Assembly (NCBI RefSeq): GCF_014193695.1
Contig: NZ_JACHZR010000002.1
Location: 682,001 to 746,000, forward strand
DNA: 64,000 nt
From: Rhizobium sp. BK316
Lineage (GTDB): Bacteria; Pseudomonadota; Alphaproteobacteria; Rhizobiales; Rhizobiaceae
Reading direction: 5' to 3'
Numbering within the stretch: the first letter of the stretch is position 1; each line of letters begins with the position of its first letter. The translations under genes and the position numbers were made by a program. The notes under the pieces were generated by a model. The model searched no databases. It had not been told where the DNA came from and was given only the letters and a program-made list of their open reading frames with translations. Shown in pieces: positions 33,826-43,453 of this stretch.

Positions 33826-34797
33826 CTACCAGCTGGGCATCATGCTGGCCGCAGCCTTCAGCCGCGGATAGTGACGAGCGTGACCGGTCTTCACATCCTG
33901 GTCCAGGCTGTCTTCGATGACGGTCGGCGTGATGTTGTCGAGGCAGGCCGTGATATGTGCCGTAATGGCATTCATCAGCGACAGGGAAACGCCCGGCCGT
34001 TTCATGATGCCGATCTGCACAGGCGGCAGCGCCGGGAAACCGTCTGCCTGGCTCAACACCTTCATGCCTGTGCGAAGCGCCGATTCCGGCATGACCGAAA
34101 CCGCCATGCCGGCAAGCACGGCCGAAGCGACCACGGTGCAGGACCAGCTCGTGAACAGAATCTGATACTCGCGGCCGACAGCATCGAGCGCCGAGCAGGC
34201 GAGCTGCCGCCACTGGCAGTCGCGCCGGCCGACGGCAAGCGGCACCGGTGCATCGTCGCGGATCGGATGGTTGGCCGAACTCACCCAGCAGAGCGGTTCC
34301 GTTCGCACCACATCCGAAATACGCTCGCGCGGATTGTGGGTGACGAGCGCGATATCGAGTTCGCCCTTGTGCATGCGTTCGGCGAGGTCGACCGAGGGCT
34401 CGCAGACGATATAGAGCTCGACATTCGGATGCGTCTTGGCGAACCGGCCGATGATCTCGGGCATATAACGGTCGGCATAATCATCGGGCGTGCCGATGCG
34501 CAGCGTGCCTTCCAGCCTGTTGTCGTCGAAGGCGGCGATCGCCTCATTGTTCAGGCGGATGATGCGGCGCGCATAATTGAGCAGCTTTTCGCCTTCGACC
34601 GTCAGCCGGTTGCCGCGGCCGTCCTTGATGAAGAGCTGCTTGCCGATGCGCTCTTCCAGGCGCCGCATCTGCATGGAGACGGCGGACTGTGTCTTGTAGA
34701 CCTTGTCGGCAGCCTTGGTGAAGCTGCCGGAATCCACGATCGCGATGAAGGTCTGCAACTGGTCGATATCAAGAGGCGCCGACATGATCTTGTCCAT
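33826..34797 (-). CDS. LsrB-like LysR-type regulator
   Basis: A 323-residue LysR regulator. The start MDKIMSAPLDIDQLQTFIAI and the DNA-binding helices (KAADKVYKTQSAVSMQMRRL) closely resemble the rhizobial LsrB type, as I recall it. LsrB controls oxidative stress and lipopolysaccharide genes in Sinorhizobium. Here it could be LsrB or a paralogue. The divergent neighbour is a DUF1127 gene, about 195 bp away, with a LysR-type AT-rich dyad region between. Confidence 0.85.
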   Translation of the reverse strand: MDKIMSAPLDIDQLQTFIAIVDSGSFTKAADKVYKTQSAVSMQMRRLEERIGKQLFIKDGRGNRLTVEGEKLLNYARRIIRLNNEAIAAFDDNRLEGTLRIGTPDDYADRYMPEIIGRFAKTHPNVELYIVCEPSVDLAERMHKGELDIALVTHNPRERISDVVRTEPLCWVSSANHPIRDDAPVPLAVGRRDCQWRQLACSALDAVGREYQILFTSWSCTVVASAVLAGMAVSVMPESALRTGMKVLSQADGFPALPPVQIGIMKRPGVSLSLMNAITAHITACLDNITPTVIEDSLDQDVKTGHARHYPRLKAAASMMPSW

Positions 34798-34992
34798 CCA
34801 TAAAGATCTCTGATGTTAATCATTAGAAACATTCGTTGGACTGATCAATAGTCCTTTGGCATCTTCGGAATGCAAATCAAGCAAAGTGAAGGACAGACGC
34901 CCTGCCTGTCCAGCCTGTGACCAGCTTCACCCTTCCTGCACGACCTCGCAGGCGGGGCGGGCTGTTCTGCGCCCCGAAGAAAGGAGAGTTCG

Positions 34993-35292
34993 ATGCGCAC
35001 TCATGAACAGACACTAGAACTCGACTGCGGCAAGCTCGCCCCGACGTTTACCCAGCGTCTCATGGCCGCTTTCGCGCCGCTGGCAGCCGCTCTTCGCATT
35101 GTGCGCAATCGCTCGCAGGTGAATGGACTGCACGACCTTGATGACAATCAGTTGCGGGATATCGGCCTGACGCGGGCCGATGTCACCTCCGCCTTCCTCG
35201 CTTCGACCTTCTTTGAAGATCCGTCGGAGCATCTGACGCGGGCGGCCAAGCGCCGCCGGCACATTGCGGTCACGCGCCCTTACAGGGACTGA
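34993..35292 (+). CDS. DUF1127-domain protein
   Basis: A 99-residue protein with AAGGAGA upstream of its ATG. The DUF1127 signature is LHDLDDNQLRDIGLTRADV (about residues 46-64). The family is small, often stress- or growth-phase-regulated, and has an arginine-rich character. Here the segment about 70-99 is also basic (RAAKRRRHIAVTRPYRD). It is divergent from the LsrB-like regulator, which is the natural candidate for its control. A strong terminator follows. Confidence 0.85.
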   Translation: MRTHEQTLELDCGKLAPTFTQRLMAAFAPLAAALRIVRNRSQVNGLHDLDDNQLRDIGLTRADVTSAFLASTFFEDPSEHLTRAAKRRRHIAVTRPYRD

Positions 35293-35338
35293 GCGCACGC
35301 GTTTCCCCGCAGGGTGATAGCCAATAGCCCTGCTGCTT

Positions 35339-35380
35339 AACCCGGTGATCGGCTTTCCCAAGCCGTCTCCGGGTTTTTTT
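35339..35380 (+). terminator. Intrinsic terminator
   Basis: AACCCGG (35339-35345) pairs with CCGGGTT (35369-35375), with an inner CGGCTT/AAGCCG stem and a T-run to 35380. It ends the DUF1127 gene and overlaps by two bases the stop codon of the convergent gene. Confidence 0.75.
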
Positions 35381-36269
35381 ATTTCTTGCCCGTTGCAGAG
35401 GGGCCTGAGGGGGCGGGATCTTCGGGAGAGGGTGTGGGTTTCGGCCGATAGGCTTCGAAGATCGCTTCGAGGCTCTTCTGATAGCTCTTCTGCACCTCGA
35501 GACCGCTGTCGAACATGGCGTTCAGCATCTGGGTATAGCTGTCGTTTTCGGCTTTCGGTTCTTCTTTCGGCGGTTCCGGAGCCTTTGCCGCTGGCTGCTG
35601 AAGCCCTGCCATCATTTCCTGGAATGCCTTGGCGAAAGGATTGTCGAGGAATGGATTGACGGGCTGCGCCTGGGGCGCCGGTTTCGGCACGCTGAACATC
35701 AGCTGCATGGCCTGGGTGAACGGATTATCGAAAATGCTGGGTTCGGGTGCCGTCTTCGGCTTCGGCGCAAAGCCGGTGCTCTCAAGCCATTTCTGGACTG
35801 TTTCGCCCATGGCGGTATTGACGAAGGGGTTGACTGGCGAGGCCATCTGCCCGGTCGATTGCTTGAAGAGCCCTCCCATCAGCGTACCGGCCATGACGGG
35901 CAGCATCTGCTTGTAGATTTCCTGGCCGATGCCGGTCATCTGCGCCGCCTGCGCAGCAACGGCGCGCGAGACCTCCTTGGAGCCGAAGAGCTGGGAGAGG
36001 ATGTTGTTCCCGTCGGAAATGCCTTCGGGCGTGAACGCCTTGCTCATGTCCTCGAAATATTTGGCATAATTGCCGGACGCGACCGCTTGCATCAGGCCCA
36101 CGAAATCATAGGGGTTGCTGGTGCTGCGCTTGAGGCCGGCGGAAAAGGCCGGCGTCAGCGCGGCCATCGCCTTCGTCGCCTGTTCCTGCGCGAGGTTGAA
36201 CTGCTTGGCAACGGCATCCATCGCCGCCCCGTTCTGCGCCTGCATCATCATATCGAAGAGTGGCAGCAT
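35379..36269 (-). CDS. DUF937-domain protein
   Basis: A 296-residue protein beginning MLPLFDMMMQAQNGAAMDAV, which matches the start of DUF937/YidB-like proteins (helical repeats containing LFDMM...QNG). The middle holds the segments MLPVMAGTLMGGLFKQSTGQ and NPFVNTAMGETVQKWLES, and the C-terminal third is Pro/Glu-rich and disordered, with repeated NPF-type stretches. No enzymatic motif is visible. Function is unknown for the family. Confidence 0.75.
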   Translation of the reverse strand: MLPLFDMMMQAQNGAAMDAVAKQFNLAQEQATKAMAALTPAFSAGLKRSTSNPYDFVGLMQAVASGNYAKYFEDMSKAFTPEGISDGNNILSQLFGSKEVSRAVAAQAAQMTGIGQEIYKQMLPVMAGTLMGGLFKQSTGQMASPVNPFVNTAMGETVQKWLESTGFAPKPKTAPEPSIFDNPFTQAMQLMFSVPKPAPQAQPVNPFLDNPFAKAFQEMMAGLQQPAAKAPEPPKEEPKAENDSYTQMLNAMFDSGLEVQKSYQKSLEAIFEAYRPKPTPSPEDPAPSGPSATGKK

Positions 36270-36362
36270 GAAAGTCCCTTTCCCGGATAGCGGCGCATAT
36301 TCGCGCCACTATAGCTCGAAATGGGAATGCGCAAACGGCTTTTTGGAAGGGCGGCTTGCCTC

Positions 36363-37736
36363 TTAGTATTGATATTCCTGGAAGACTGGTTGGACCGAGC
36401 CGTTCCAGCGACCGTGATAGAGCGCCAGCAGGTCTTCGGCGAGCGTCGCCTTCTTGGCCAGAACCTCGTCGAGCGGCTGAAGAAAGATGCTCTCGTCAAC
36501 GCCGTCGCCGTTCAGTCTGTTGCGCGTCTTGAGGCCGGTCCGGGAAATATTGACGACCTCGCGCGCCGTGTCGATCAGTGCATGTCCGCGGAACTCGGCC
36601 TTGAGCCCTTCCTCCGGCACCGCGTTGCGCAACGCATTGACCTCGTCGAAACCCCAGTCCTTCGTCAGTTCGTCAGCGGCCTGGAGAGCGGCGTCATCAT
36701 AGAGCAGGCCGACCCAGAAGGCCGGCAGAGCACAGATGCGCCGCCAGGGTCCGCCATCAGCACCGCGCATTTCGAGGAAACGCTTCAGACGCACATCGGG
36801 GAAGAGCGTCGAAAGATGGTTCGTCCAGTCGCCCATCGTCGGTTCATAGGCGGCAATTTCGCCCTTCAGCGCGCCGTTCATGAACTGCCGGAAGGTGACA
36901 TGGGTCGCCCGGTGATAGTGGCCGTCTCGCATGACGAAATACATGGGCACGTCGAGCGCCCATTCGGCATAATCCTTGAAACCGAAATCGTCGCGGAACG
37001 TGAAATCCAGAAGGCCGCTGCGCTGGTTGTCCACGTCGCGCCAGACATCGCCGCGCCAAGAGAACATGCCGTTCGGCTTGCCTTCGGTGAAGGGTGAGGA
37101 GGCGAATAGCGCGGTTGCCAGCGACTGCAGCTTCATCGACACGCGCATCTTGCGGCGCATGTCGTCTTCCGACGAGAAGTCGAGGTTCACCTGGATCGTG
37201 CAGGTGCGGTACATCATGTCGAGACCGCGGGTGCCGACCTCGGGCATGTAACTGGTCATGATCTCATAGCGCGACTTCGGCATATGCGGAGTTTCCGCAT
37301 AGGTCCATGTCGGGCTGCCGCCGATGCCGAGGAAGCCGATGCCCATAGGCTCCGCGATCTCACGCACTTGCGCCAGATGCTGGTTGGATTCCTTGCAGGT
37401 CTGGTGAATGTTTTCGAGCGGTGCGCCCGAAAGCTCGAACTGGCCGCCGGGCTCGATCGAAATGGCGCCCATGCCGTTCTGCTCGCCGAGGCCGATAATG
37501 TTGTCACCGTCCATGATCGGCTCCCAGCCGCTCTTGGCCTGCAGGCCCTTCAGGAGCGCCGAGATGCTGGCATCGCCGAAATAGGGAACGGGGCTGTTGT
37601 CCTTGCGGAAGAAGACGAACTTCTCATGCTCGGTGCCGATGCGGAAACGCTCCTTCGGCTTGTTGCCCGCAGCAAGATAATCGGTCAGCTCTTGAACCGA
37701 AGAGATCGGCGTCTGGTCGGTAGTATCGCGAGCCAT
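36363..37736 (-). CDS. gshA: Glutamate-cysteine ligase
   Basis: A 457-residue enzyme of the plant/alphaproteobacterial GshA type, which joins glutamate and cysteine in an ATP-dependent step, the first in glutathione synthesis. Signature stretches are RIGTEHEKFVFF, ISIEPGGQFELSGAPL, GFLGIGGSPTWTYAETPHMP and TCTIQVNLDFSSE. Length is normal. It is about 140 bp downstream of rsmE on the same strand, and the pair is common in rhizobia. Glutathione supports redox balance and, in rhizobia, symbiosis. Confidence 0.95.
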   Translation of the reverse strand: MARDTTDQTPISSVQELTDYLAAGNKPKERFRIGTEHEKFVFFRKDNSPVPYFGDASISALLKGLQAKSGWEPIMDGDNIIGLGEQNGMGAISIEPGGQFELSGAPLENIHQTCKESNQHLAQVREIAEPMGIGFLGIGGSPTWTYAETPHMPKSRYEIMTSYMPEVGTRGLDMMYRTCTIQVNLDFSSEDDMRRKMRVSMKLQSLATALFASSPFTEGKPNGMFSWRGDVWRDVDNQRSGLLDFTFRDDFGFKDYAEWALDVPMYFVMRDGHYHRATHVTFRQFMNGALKGEIAAYEPTMGDWTNHLSTLFPDVRLKRFLEMRGADGGPWRRICALPAFWVGLLYDDAALQAADELTKDWGFDEVNALRNAVPEEGLKAEFRGHALIDTAREVVNISRTGLKTRNRLNGDGVDESIFLQPLDEVLAKKATLAEDLLALYHGRWNGSVQPVFQEYQY

Positions 37737-37878
37737 GAAAGTACCTGTATTCGGGAAGGCCGGAGCCGGGGCAATTGGAAGGGTGATTAGTGCCCAAGCC
37801 AGCTAAGTTGCAAGTGAAATTGTTTCAACAGGTCATCAAAAAAATAGCAGGCCCTTCCAGAGAACCGACGTTCAAAAG

Positions 37879-38616
37879 TCAATTCCAATCGCCGATTGCA
37901 GCCTGTATCACCGCCATCGCTGCGACCGCTGCCGTGTCGGCGCGCAGGATGCGCGGACCGAGCGGGATTGCGGTCACGAAGTCGAGGCTGCGCAGGCGTG
38001 TCCGCTCCTCTTCGGAGAAGCCGCCTTCCGGGCCGACCAGAAGCGCAAGCTTCCTTTCCGTCACCCTGGAAAGCAGCGGCAGCGGGTTCTGCCCGGCATC
38101 GCCCTCATCGCAATAGATGATGCGCCGGTCTGCAGGCCAGTGGTCGAGCAGATCGGCAAGCCGCACGGGCTTGGCGACATCGGGAATGCCGAGAATGCCG
38201 CACTGTTCGGCTGCCTCGATGACGTTGGCGCGGATCTTGTCGAGATTGGTGATCTTGCCCTGCACATGCTGGGTGATGACCGGCTGCAGCAGGCCGGCGC
38301 CCATTTCCACTGCCTTTTGCACCAGATAATCCATGCGGCCGACCTTCAGCGGCGCGAAAAGATAGTGCAGGTCGGAGGGTGCGGGCTGCGGCCGCGTCTC
38401 CTCGGTGGCTGACAGCAGGATGCGCTTGCGGGTCGGGAAGGAGAGGCTCGCCTTCCATTCGCCGTCGCGGCCGTTGAAGAGAAGGATGTCCGCACCCTCT
38501 TCCATGCGCAAGACGTTGGCGAGATAGTTGAACTGGTCGGCATTGGCCTCGATGGCAGCGCCCTTTGACAAGGGGGCATCGATGAAAAGCCGCTGCATGC
38601 GGAAATTGGCGCGCAT
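37879..38616 (-). CDS. rsmE: 16S rRNA (uracil-1498-N3)-methyltransferase RsmE
   Basis: A 245-residue SPOUT-fold enzyme that methylates U1498 of 16S rRNA. The N-terminal PUA-like part includes [13 protein letters not shown]. The C-terminal knot shows [13 protein letters not shown], the SAM-binding loop, and [13 protein letters not shown](A), typical of RsmE. It is likely co-transcribed with the downstream gshA. It starts 14 bp after the end of pit. Confidence 0.95.
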   Translation of the reverse strand: MRANFRMQRLFIDAPLSKGAAIEANADQFNYLANVLRMEEGADILLFNGRDGEWKASLSFPTRKRILLSATEETRPQPAPSDLHYLFAPLKVGRMDYLVQKAVEMGAGLLQPVITQHVQGKITNLDKIRANVIEAAEQCGILGIPDVAKPVRLADLLDHWPADRRIIYCDEGDAGQNPLPLLSRVTERKLALLVGPEGGFSEEERTRLRSLDFVTAIPLGPRILRADTAAVAAMAVIQAAIGDWN

Positions 38617-38629
38617 CCTGGGACCTGAC

Positions 38630-40126
38630 TCATAGGAAGAGCGCGAACATAACCCAATAAATCATGGCCGCAAGCGCAGCCGAAACCGGCACGGTGATGA
38701 CCCAGGCTGCGACGATCGTCATGACGTGCGAACGGCGGACGAGATAGCGCCGACGGGCTTCGTGGACGTTCGGCTCAGGCTCGTCGATCTCGAAGCTTTC
38801 GCCCTTGCGGCGTATGAATTCGATACGACGCTTCGAATGGCGCGTGTACCATTCGCGGAAGAAGCCGACGCCGAAGACTGAACCGACGGCAATATGCGTG
38901 GTGCTGACCGGCAGGCCGAGCCAGGAGGCGAAGATGACGGTGAAGGCAGTCGAGAGCGCCACGCAATAGGCACGCATCGGGTTGAGCTTGGTGATCTCCT
39001 CACCGACGAGCCGGATGAGGCGCGGCCCGAAAAGCAGGAGGCCGACCGAGATTCCAAAAGCGCCGATCAGCATGACCCAGAGCGGCGGATGACCGGTCAT
39101 GCTGTTATCAGCGATACCGGCCGAGTGAACGATGGCCGAGAGTGGGCCGACCGCATTCGAAACGTCGTTTGCGCCATGCGCGAAGGAGAGCAGCGCGGCC
39201 GAGCCGATTAGCGGAAAGTGGAACAGCGTGCGAAGTGAGCTGTTGCGGTTTTCGAGGTTCTCCGCCTGCCGCAGGATGAGCGGCCGCACGACAAGCCAGC
39301 TGACGAGCCCGATGCCGATGCCGATCAGAAGGATCGTCAGCGACGAATACCGTCCCTGCGGCGCAAGCTGCAACACCATATAGGCCGTGAAGCCGCCGGC
39401 CATGACGGCGATCATCACGGGCACCCACTGCCGGGCGGCAGCGATCTTGTCCTCGCGATAGACGATGAGGGTCTTCACCAGATAGAGCAGCCCGGCAGCG
39501 ATCAGCCCGCCGATCAATGGCGAAGTTATCCAGCTTGCCGTGATTTCCAGCATCACCCGCCAGTTGACGGGCTCCGGTCCTGCAGCACCGAAGCCTGCCC
39601 CGATCACGGCGCCGACGATCGCGTGCGTCGTCGAAACCGGTGCATTCATCCATGTGGCGAGGTTGATCCAGAGTGCGGCAGCCGTGAGCGCCGCCATCAT
39701 GATCCAGCCGAGTGTCGCCGGAGGGACCTGCACCGTATCGACGATGCTGGAGGAAATCGTCTTGACGACCTCGCCGCCCGCGATCGTCGCCCCTAGCACC
39801 TCGAAGATTGCGGCGATGATCAGCGCCTGCTTCATGGTGATAGCACGCGCGCCGACGGCCGCGCCGACATTGTTCGTCACGTCGTTGGCACCGATGTTCA
39901 TGGCCATGTAGGCGGCAAGTGCTGCGGCAGCAATTACCAGCACTGCGCCCGGCCTGTCGAACACGTAGACGCCGGCAAAAAGCATGGCGAGGCCGAGAAA
40001 GATCAGGCCAAGTCCCGGCGTCACCAACCGTCGCGAGACATGCTTGGCCGCATCCTCGACATGGGTAAATTTGTCGAGATCCTTATCAAGCGTGCGTTTC
40101 GTGAGGACGGCGTTGCGTTGCGGCAT
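38630..40126 (-). CDS. pit: PiT-family inorganic phosphate transporter
   Basis: A 498-residue inner-membrane transporter. Two inverted PiT signature repeats are visible: [17 protein letters not shown] near residue 96 and [17 protein letters not shown] near 330. Many further hydrophobic spans, about 10-12 in all, are separated by an extra-hydrophilic loop near 230. PiT proteins import phosphate, driven by protons or cations, with low affinity. The first 35 residues are a charged tail. No phoU-like partner is adjacent here. Confidence 0.9.
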   Translation of the reverse strand: MPQRNAVLTKRTLDKDLDKFTHVEDAAKHVSRRLVTPGLGLIFLGLAMLFAGVYVFDRPGAVLVIAAAALAAYMAMNIGANDVTNNVGAAVGARAITMKQALIIAAIFEVLGATIAGGEVVKTISSSIVDTVQVPPATLGWIMMAALTAAALWINLATWMNAPVSTTHAIVGAVIGAGFGAAGPEPVNWRVMLEITASWITSPLIGGLIAAGLLYLVKTLIVYREDKIAAARQWVPVMIAVMAGGFTAYMVLQLAPQGRYSSLTILLIGIGIGLVSWLVVRPLILRQAENLENRNSSLRTLFHFPLIGSAALLSFAHGANDVSNAVGPLSAIVHSAGIADNSMTGHPPLWVMLIGAFGISVGLLLFGPRLIRLVGEEITKLNPMRAYCVALSTAFTVIFASWLGLPVSTTHIAVGSVFGVGFFREWYTRHSKRRIEFIRRKGESFEIDEPEPNVHEARRRYLVRRSHVMTIVAAWVITVPVSAALAAMIYWVMFALFL

Positions 40127-40188
40127 TCTGTTTCCTGGCTAAGTCCTGCTTTTGCGCCGCCTTTTCTAGCAGCACAAGATGGCAAGAC

Positions 40189-40713
40189 TCATTCCGCCGG
40201 AATTTGTTTCGGAATGCCGCTGGAAAGCTTTTCGGCCATGCGCCGTTTAAAGGCGAGGAACAGGTTGCGCAATTCGGGTTCCTGGACGCGCTTGACCGCT
40301 TCGTCGCAGGAAACCCACTCGATGGTTCGCTCGCCCTTTTCCTTGAAATTCTTCGTCGCACCGGTCACTTCGAGGGCATAGACCTGAACCTTGCAGGTCA
40401 CCTTCAGGCCGTCGCGCAAGACCTTCTGGTAGGTATAGTGGCCGAGCGTTTCGGTCTCCACCGTGCCGCGCACGCCGGCCTCTTCCAGGGCTTCCTGCGC
40501 CGCAACTTCATAGGCGCATTTGCGGTTCATCGGCCAGCCCTTGGGGATCACCCAGCGCCCTGTATCACGGCTGGTCATCAGCAGAACTTCGAGCTCACCC
40601 GACTTCTTTTTCACCCGGTAGCAGAGCGCAGCATATTGCTGTCGCGGCGGACGCCGAAACATGAGTTGCACATCAGAAGCCAGGCGGGCAAGAAGGGTCA
40701 ATTGTCGGGTCAC
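40189..40713 (-). CDS. NUDIX hydrolase with unusual Nudix box
   Basis: A 174-residue protein with the Nudix fold. The box reads GWPMNRKCAYEVAAQEALEE followed by AGV. Aligned to GX5EX7REUXEEXGU, the first Glu is Lys and the Arg is Gln, while the metal-binding EE pair is intact. PKGWPM before the box is characteristic of diphosphoinositol-polyphosphate or diadenosine-polyphosphate hydrolases. The enzyme probably cleaves a nucleoside- or inositol-linked diphosphate, but the substrate is unknown. Activity should be tested because of the substitutions. Confidence 0.8.
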   Translation of the reverse strand: MTRQLTLLARLASDVQLMFRRPPRQQYAALCYRVKKKSGELEVLLMTSRDTGRWVIPKGWPMNRKCAYEVAAQEALEEAGVRGTVETETLGHYTYQKVLRDGLKVTCKVQVYALEVTGATKNFKEKGERTIEWVSCDEAVKRVQEPELRNLFLAFKRRMAEKLSSGIPKQIPAE

Positions 40714-40970
40714 CTTTACGATCGTTGATCTGAGTCGTTATTATTTTAGCATCCTATGAAAAGCTTGCGCGATCCATACGTGCAAAACGAGCCGGAACAC
40801 GATTTGATTCATTGTACATAGGAAAAATCAAAGTGGAGCAGGTTCGGAAATTCCGCCATTTCCTGTCCCGAATACGTCGTCTTGCACAGCTGTACAATAT
40901 GGTCCGATCTTGCATTCCGTTCAATGCCGCGATCATCTGATCCACTGCGATTTTCGACAATGTGGTAACT

Positions 40971-41849
40971 ATGCGACTTCCACCTCTCAATGCGATCCGC
41001 GCCTTCGAAGCCGTATGCCGCCTTGGCAGCATTTTGAAGGCGGCCGAAGAGCTGGGCGTGGTGCGCGGCGCCGTGCGCCAGCAGATTGCGACACTCGAAG
41101 ATCACCTCGGCAGGAAGCTCTTCGTGCGTGACGGCCGCAGGCTGGTCCCGACCGAAAAGGCGAGCGCCTTTGCCGAGGCCGCCGGTACTGCCCTGACCAT
41201 ATTGAAGCGGGCGGCCGATGAATTTGAGGAGGCGGATAGGAAGCGCATCCGTCTCGGCGTACCCTCGGCTTTTGCCATCTGGTGGCTGATGCCGCGCGCG
41301 GTTGACATGCAGACAAGCCTCGGCGCTGTTGAGATCGATATCGTTCCCATGACCGTCGTCGAGCCGCTGTCCCAACATCCGGATTTCGATGCCGTCATCA
41401 TGGGAGGCGAGCAGCGCTCCTCTGCCGGGATGACAGAAACGCGCTTCATGGAGGATGAGTTCGGACCGGTCGTCACACCGGCGCTTGCTGCCGGACTTTC
41501 AGGTGATCCTGAAGCAATGGCGGATATGACCATTCTCGTCAGCCGTAGCGCGCCGAAGCTCTGGGCCGAATGGTTCGCCGAAAGCGGCACGCTGCCGGTT
41601 GTCTTTTCCCGCCGGCGCGAATTCGAGGATCTGTTGCTGGCGCTGGGTGCAGCCCGATCCGGCCTCGGCATTGCGCTGGCGCCGAAAGCCTCGATCGAGG
41701 ACGATCTCAGCCGCGGCATCCTGGTTGCCCCCTATGGCTTCATCCGCCGCCCGGCAGGCTATAGCCTCTGCTGCCGCACATCAGATGCAAAACGGCCTGC
41801 CCTTACTGCGCTCCGAAACTGGCTGCTGCGCTCCGGCGGCGCATCCTGA
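40971..41849 (+). CDS. LysR-type (GcvA-like) regulator
   Basis: A 292-residue regulator. ATG 40971 begins MRLPPLNAIRAFEAVCRLGS, the GcvA-type opening, with the helix-turn-helix continuing to GAVRQQIATLEDHLGRKLF. GTG 40962 is an alternative. The effector domain is typical LysR. It precedes the SAHH-like gene on the same strand, with a palindromic element between, so a regulatory link is possible but not shown. Confidence 0.85.
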   Translation: MRLPPLNAIRAFEAVCRLGSILKAAEELGVVRGAVRQQIATLEDHLGRKLFVRDGRRLVPTEKASAFAEAAGTALTILKRAADEFEEADRKRIRLGVPSAFAIWWLMPRAVDMQTSLGAVEIDIVPMTVVEPLSQHPDFDAVIMGGEQRSSAGMTETRFMEDEFGPVVTPALAAGLSGDPEAMADMTILVSRSAPKLWAEWFAESGTLPVVFSRRREFEDLLLALGAARSGLGIALAPKASIEDDLSRGILVAPYGFIRRPAGYSLCCRTSDAKRPALTALRNWLLRSGGAS

Positions 41850-42228
41850 AGGGGCAGTTTTTCTGCCCTTTCATCAGAAATATCTCCATGCCGGCCCTAT
41901 CTCCGCTTCGCTAGAGCCTTTTCTGGTTAGATTGAAGCATTCTGTTGGCTCAAACGGAGTCGGATGGTCGACCGGCCGGCGCGCGTCGTAGCCCAATCTA
42001 CGGCCAAGCCGGCCGGTCGATCAGACGGCCCGTTTCAGCCAACCCCGGTGGTTTGCTTGCAAACCAGCTAGGGCCGGGCATCTTTGCGCCAGGATCAAAG
42101 GCGATCGGCTCGGACGTACCGAGGGGTATGCCCGTCGCCAATCGCCTTTGCCCTGACACAAACCTGCTCCGGCAGAATGCTTCAATCTAACCAGGAAAGG
42201 CTCTAGATCAGAGGAAACGAAAGGGCAT
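41850..42228. other. Intergenic region containing a palindromic element
   Basis: Almost all of this 379-base gap is the element at 41911-42206. The flanks (41850-41910 and 42207-42228) hold only the LysR 3' end context and the leader of the gene at 42229. No gene is seen. Confidence 0.55.
41911..42206. repeat. 296-bp palindromic element with 34-bp terminal inverted repeats
   Basis: The left end (41911-41944) and the right end (42173-42206) are inverted copies differing at one position: CTAGAGCCTTTTCTGGTTAG against CTAGAGCCTTTCCTGGTTAG after reversal. Inside are further perfect hairpins: 41968-41980 with 42008-42020 (13 bp), 42049-42064 (GGTTTGC/GCAAACC), and 42096-42105 with 42141-42150 (CAAAGGCGAT). 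It contains no gene. It has the form of a MITE-like or structured repeat element. Confidence 0.7.
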
Positions 42229-43389
42229 ATGATGGAAAAGCTTGCGACACGCATCGACTGGATCGGCAACAGTTGCCGCCTGCTGAAGGCAACGGCAGCG
42301 GAATTCGAAAGGACGCGGCCTTTTGATGGCCTGTCCATCGGCACCGGCATTCATCTGGAGCCGAAGACCGTGGCTCTGCTCATGACCTTGCGGGCCGGCG
42401 GCGCGCACCTCGTCTGCACCGGCAACCTGAACAGCACGCAACCGGCGACGGTAGAATTCCTGCGCGCCCAAGGCTTCACCGTCTTCGCAACCCAGACGAC
42501 CGACTCCATCGCCCATCATCAGAGCCTTGAGGCCGTCGTCGCCGAAAAGCCTGATCTGCTGCTGGACAATGGCGGCGATCTTTTCGCCATCGCAGCCGAG
42601 AGGCCCTACGCCAATCTGCTCGGCGGCACGGAAGAGACGACCTCAGGCCGCACCCGGCTGCTGCCGATGCGCGAGAAACTCGCGATGCCGATCCTCGTCA
42701 TCAACGACAGTCCGATCAAGCAATTCGCCGAAAACAAGCATGCCGTCGGCCAGAGCCTGTTCGAAAGCTACATGCGCTTCACCAACCGCTCCACCAATGG
42801 CAAGCGCGTGACGGTCTTCGGTTACGGCGCCTGCGGCAAGGGCACGGCGGCCTGCTTCCGCAACGCCTTTTCGACGGTCAGTGTCGTCGATATCGACCCG
42901 GTCACCAGCCTCGAGGCGCATCTCGACGGTTTCGTCACGCCGGTGCGCGAACAGGCGATCCGTTCTGCCGATGTCATCGCGACAGTGACCGGCTTCCCCG
43001 ATATCGTCACGTCAGCTGATCTGCCGCTCATCAAGGACGGCGCGATCCTGATGAATGGCGGTCATTTCCCGCACGAGATCGATGTCGCAGCCTTCCGCAG
43101 CCATCCCGATGTCGTTGGTATCGATCGCTACGAAGCCGATCATATCGAGACCTTCCACCTGAAGGACGGCCGGTCCTTCCATGTACTCGGCGGCGGCCAT
43201 ATGGCCAATCTCGCCGGTCCGCGCCCGCTCGGTAACTCGGTCGAGTCCATGGACCTCGGCTTCACCTTGCAGGCCCGCTGCCTAGAGCGGGTCGCAAAGC
43301 GCGGTGTCCGCGCAGAATGCTGCATCGTGCCGGTGCCGGCGGATATCGACGCGATGGTCGCGAGCGCCTATCTCGATCTGGCGCGCTAA
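42229..43389 (+). CDS. Divergent S-adenosylhomocysteine hydrolase-like protein
   Basis: A 386-residue protein of the AdoHcy hydrolase fold, shorter than the usual 430-470. Conserved elements are GIHLEPKTVALL (the His), TEETTSGR, the NAD-binding loop GYGACGKGTA and GGHFPHEID. Changed ones are DNGGD in place of DDGGD, TGNLNSTQP in place of the usual STQD, and NDSPIKQFAENK where true enzymes have the SVTKSKFDN type. The C-terminal Lys/Tyr tail that closes the NAD site of the neighbouring subunit is absent. It may act on a related substrate or have lost activity. The main sahH is presumably elsewhere. Confidence 0.75.
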   Translation: MMEKLATRIDWIGNSCRLLKATAAEFERTRPFDGLSIGTGIHLEPKTVALLMTLRAGGAHLVCTGNLNSTQPATVEFLRAQGFTVFATQTTDSIAHHQSLEAVVAEKPDLLLDNGGDLFAIAAERPYANLLGGTEETTSGRTRLLPMREKLAMPILVINDSPIKQFAENKHAVGQSLFESYMRFTNRSTNGKRVTVFGYGACGKGTAACFRNAFSTVSVVDIDPVTSLEAHLDGFVTPVREQAIRSADVIATVTGFPDIVTSADLPLIKDGAILMNGGHFPHEIDVAAFRSHPDVVGIDRYEADHIETFHLKDGRSFHVLGGGHMANLAGPRPLGNSVESMDLGFTLQARCLERVAKRGVRAECCIVPVPADIDAMVASAYLDLAR

Positions 43390-43390
43390 A

Positions 43391-43432
43391 GCAATTCAGC
43401 AAAGTGGGTATCGGTTTTGCGTCCGGAATTGC
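43391..43432. repeat. Rhizobial-type palindromic repeat unit
   Basis: GCAATTC (43391-43397) and GAATTGC (43426-43432) flank a conserved-looking spacer (TCGGTTTTGCGTCC). Sequences of this form are dispersed in rhizobial intergenic DNA, as I recall. It lies between the convergent SAHH-like and oxidoreductase genes. Confidence 0.5.
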
Positions 43433-43453
43433 GGGAAAACAAAAAATAGCGCG

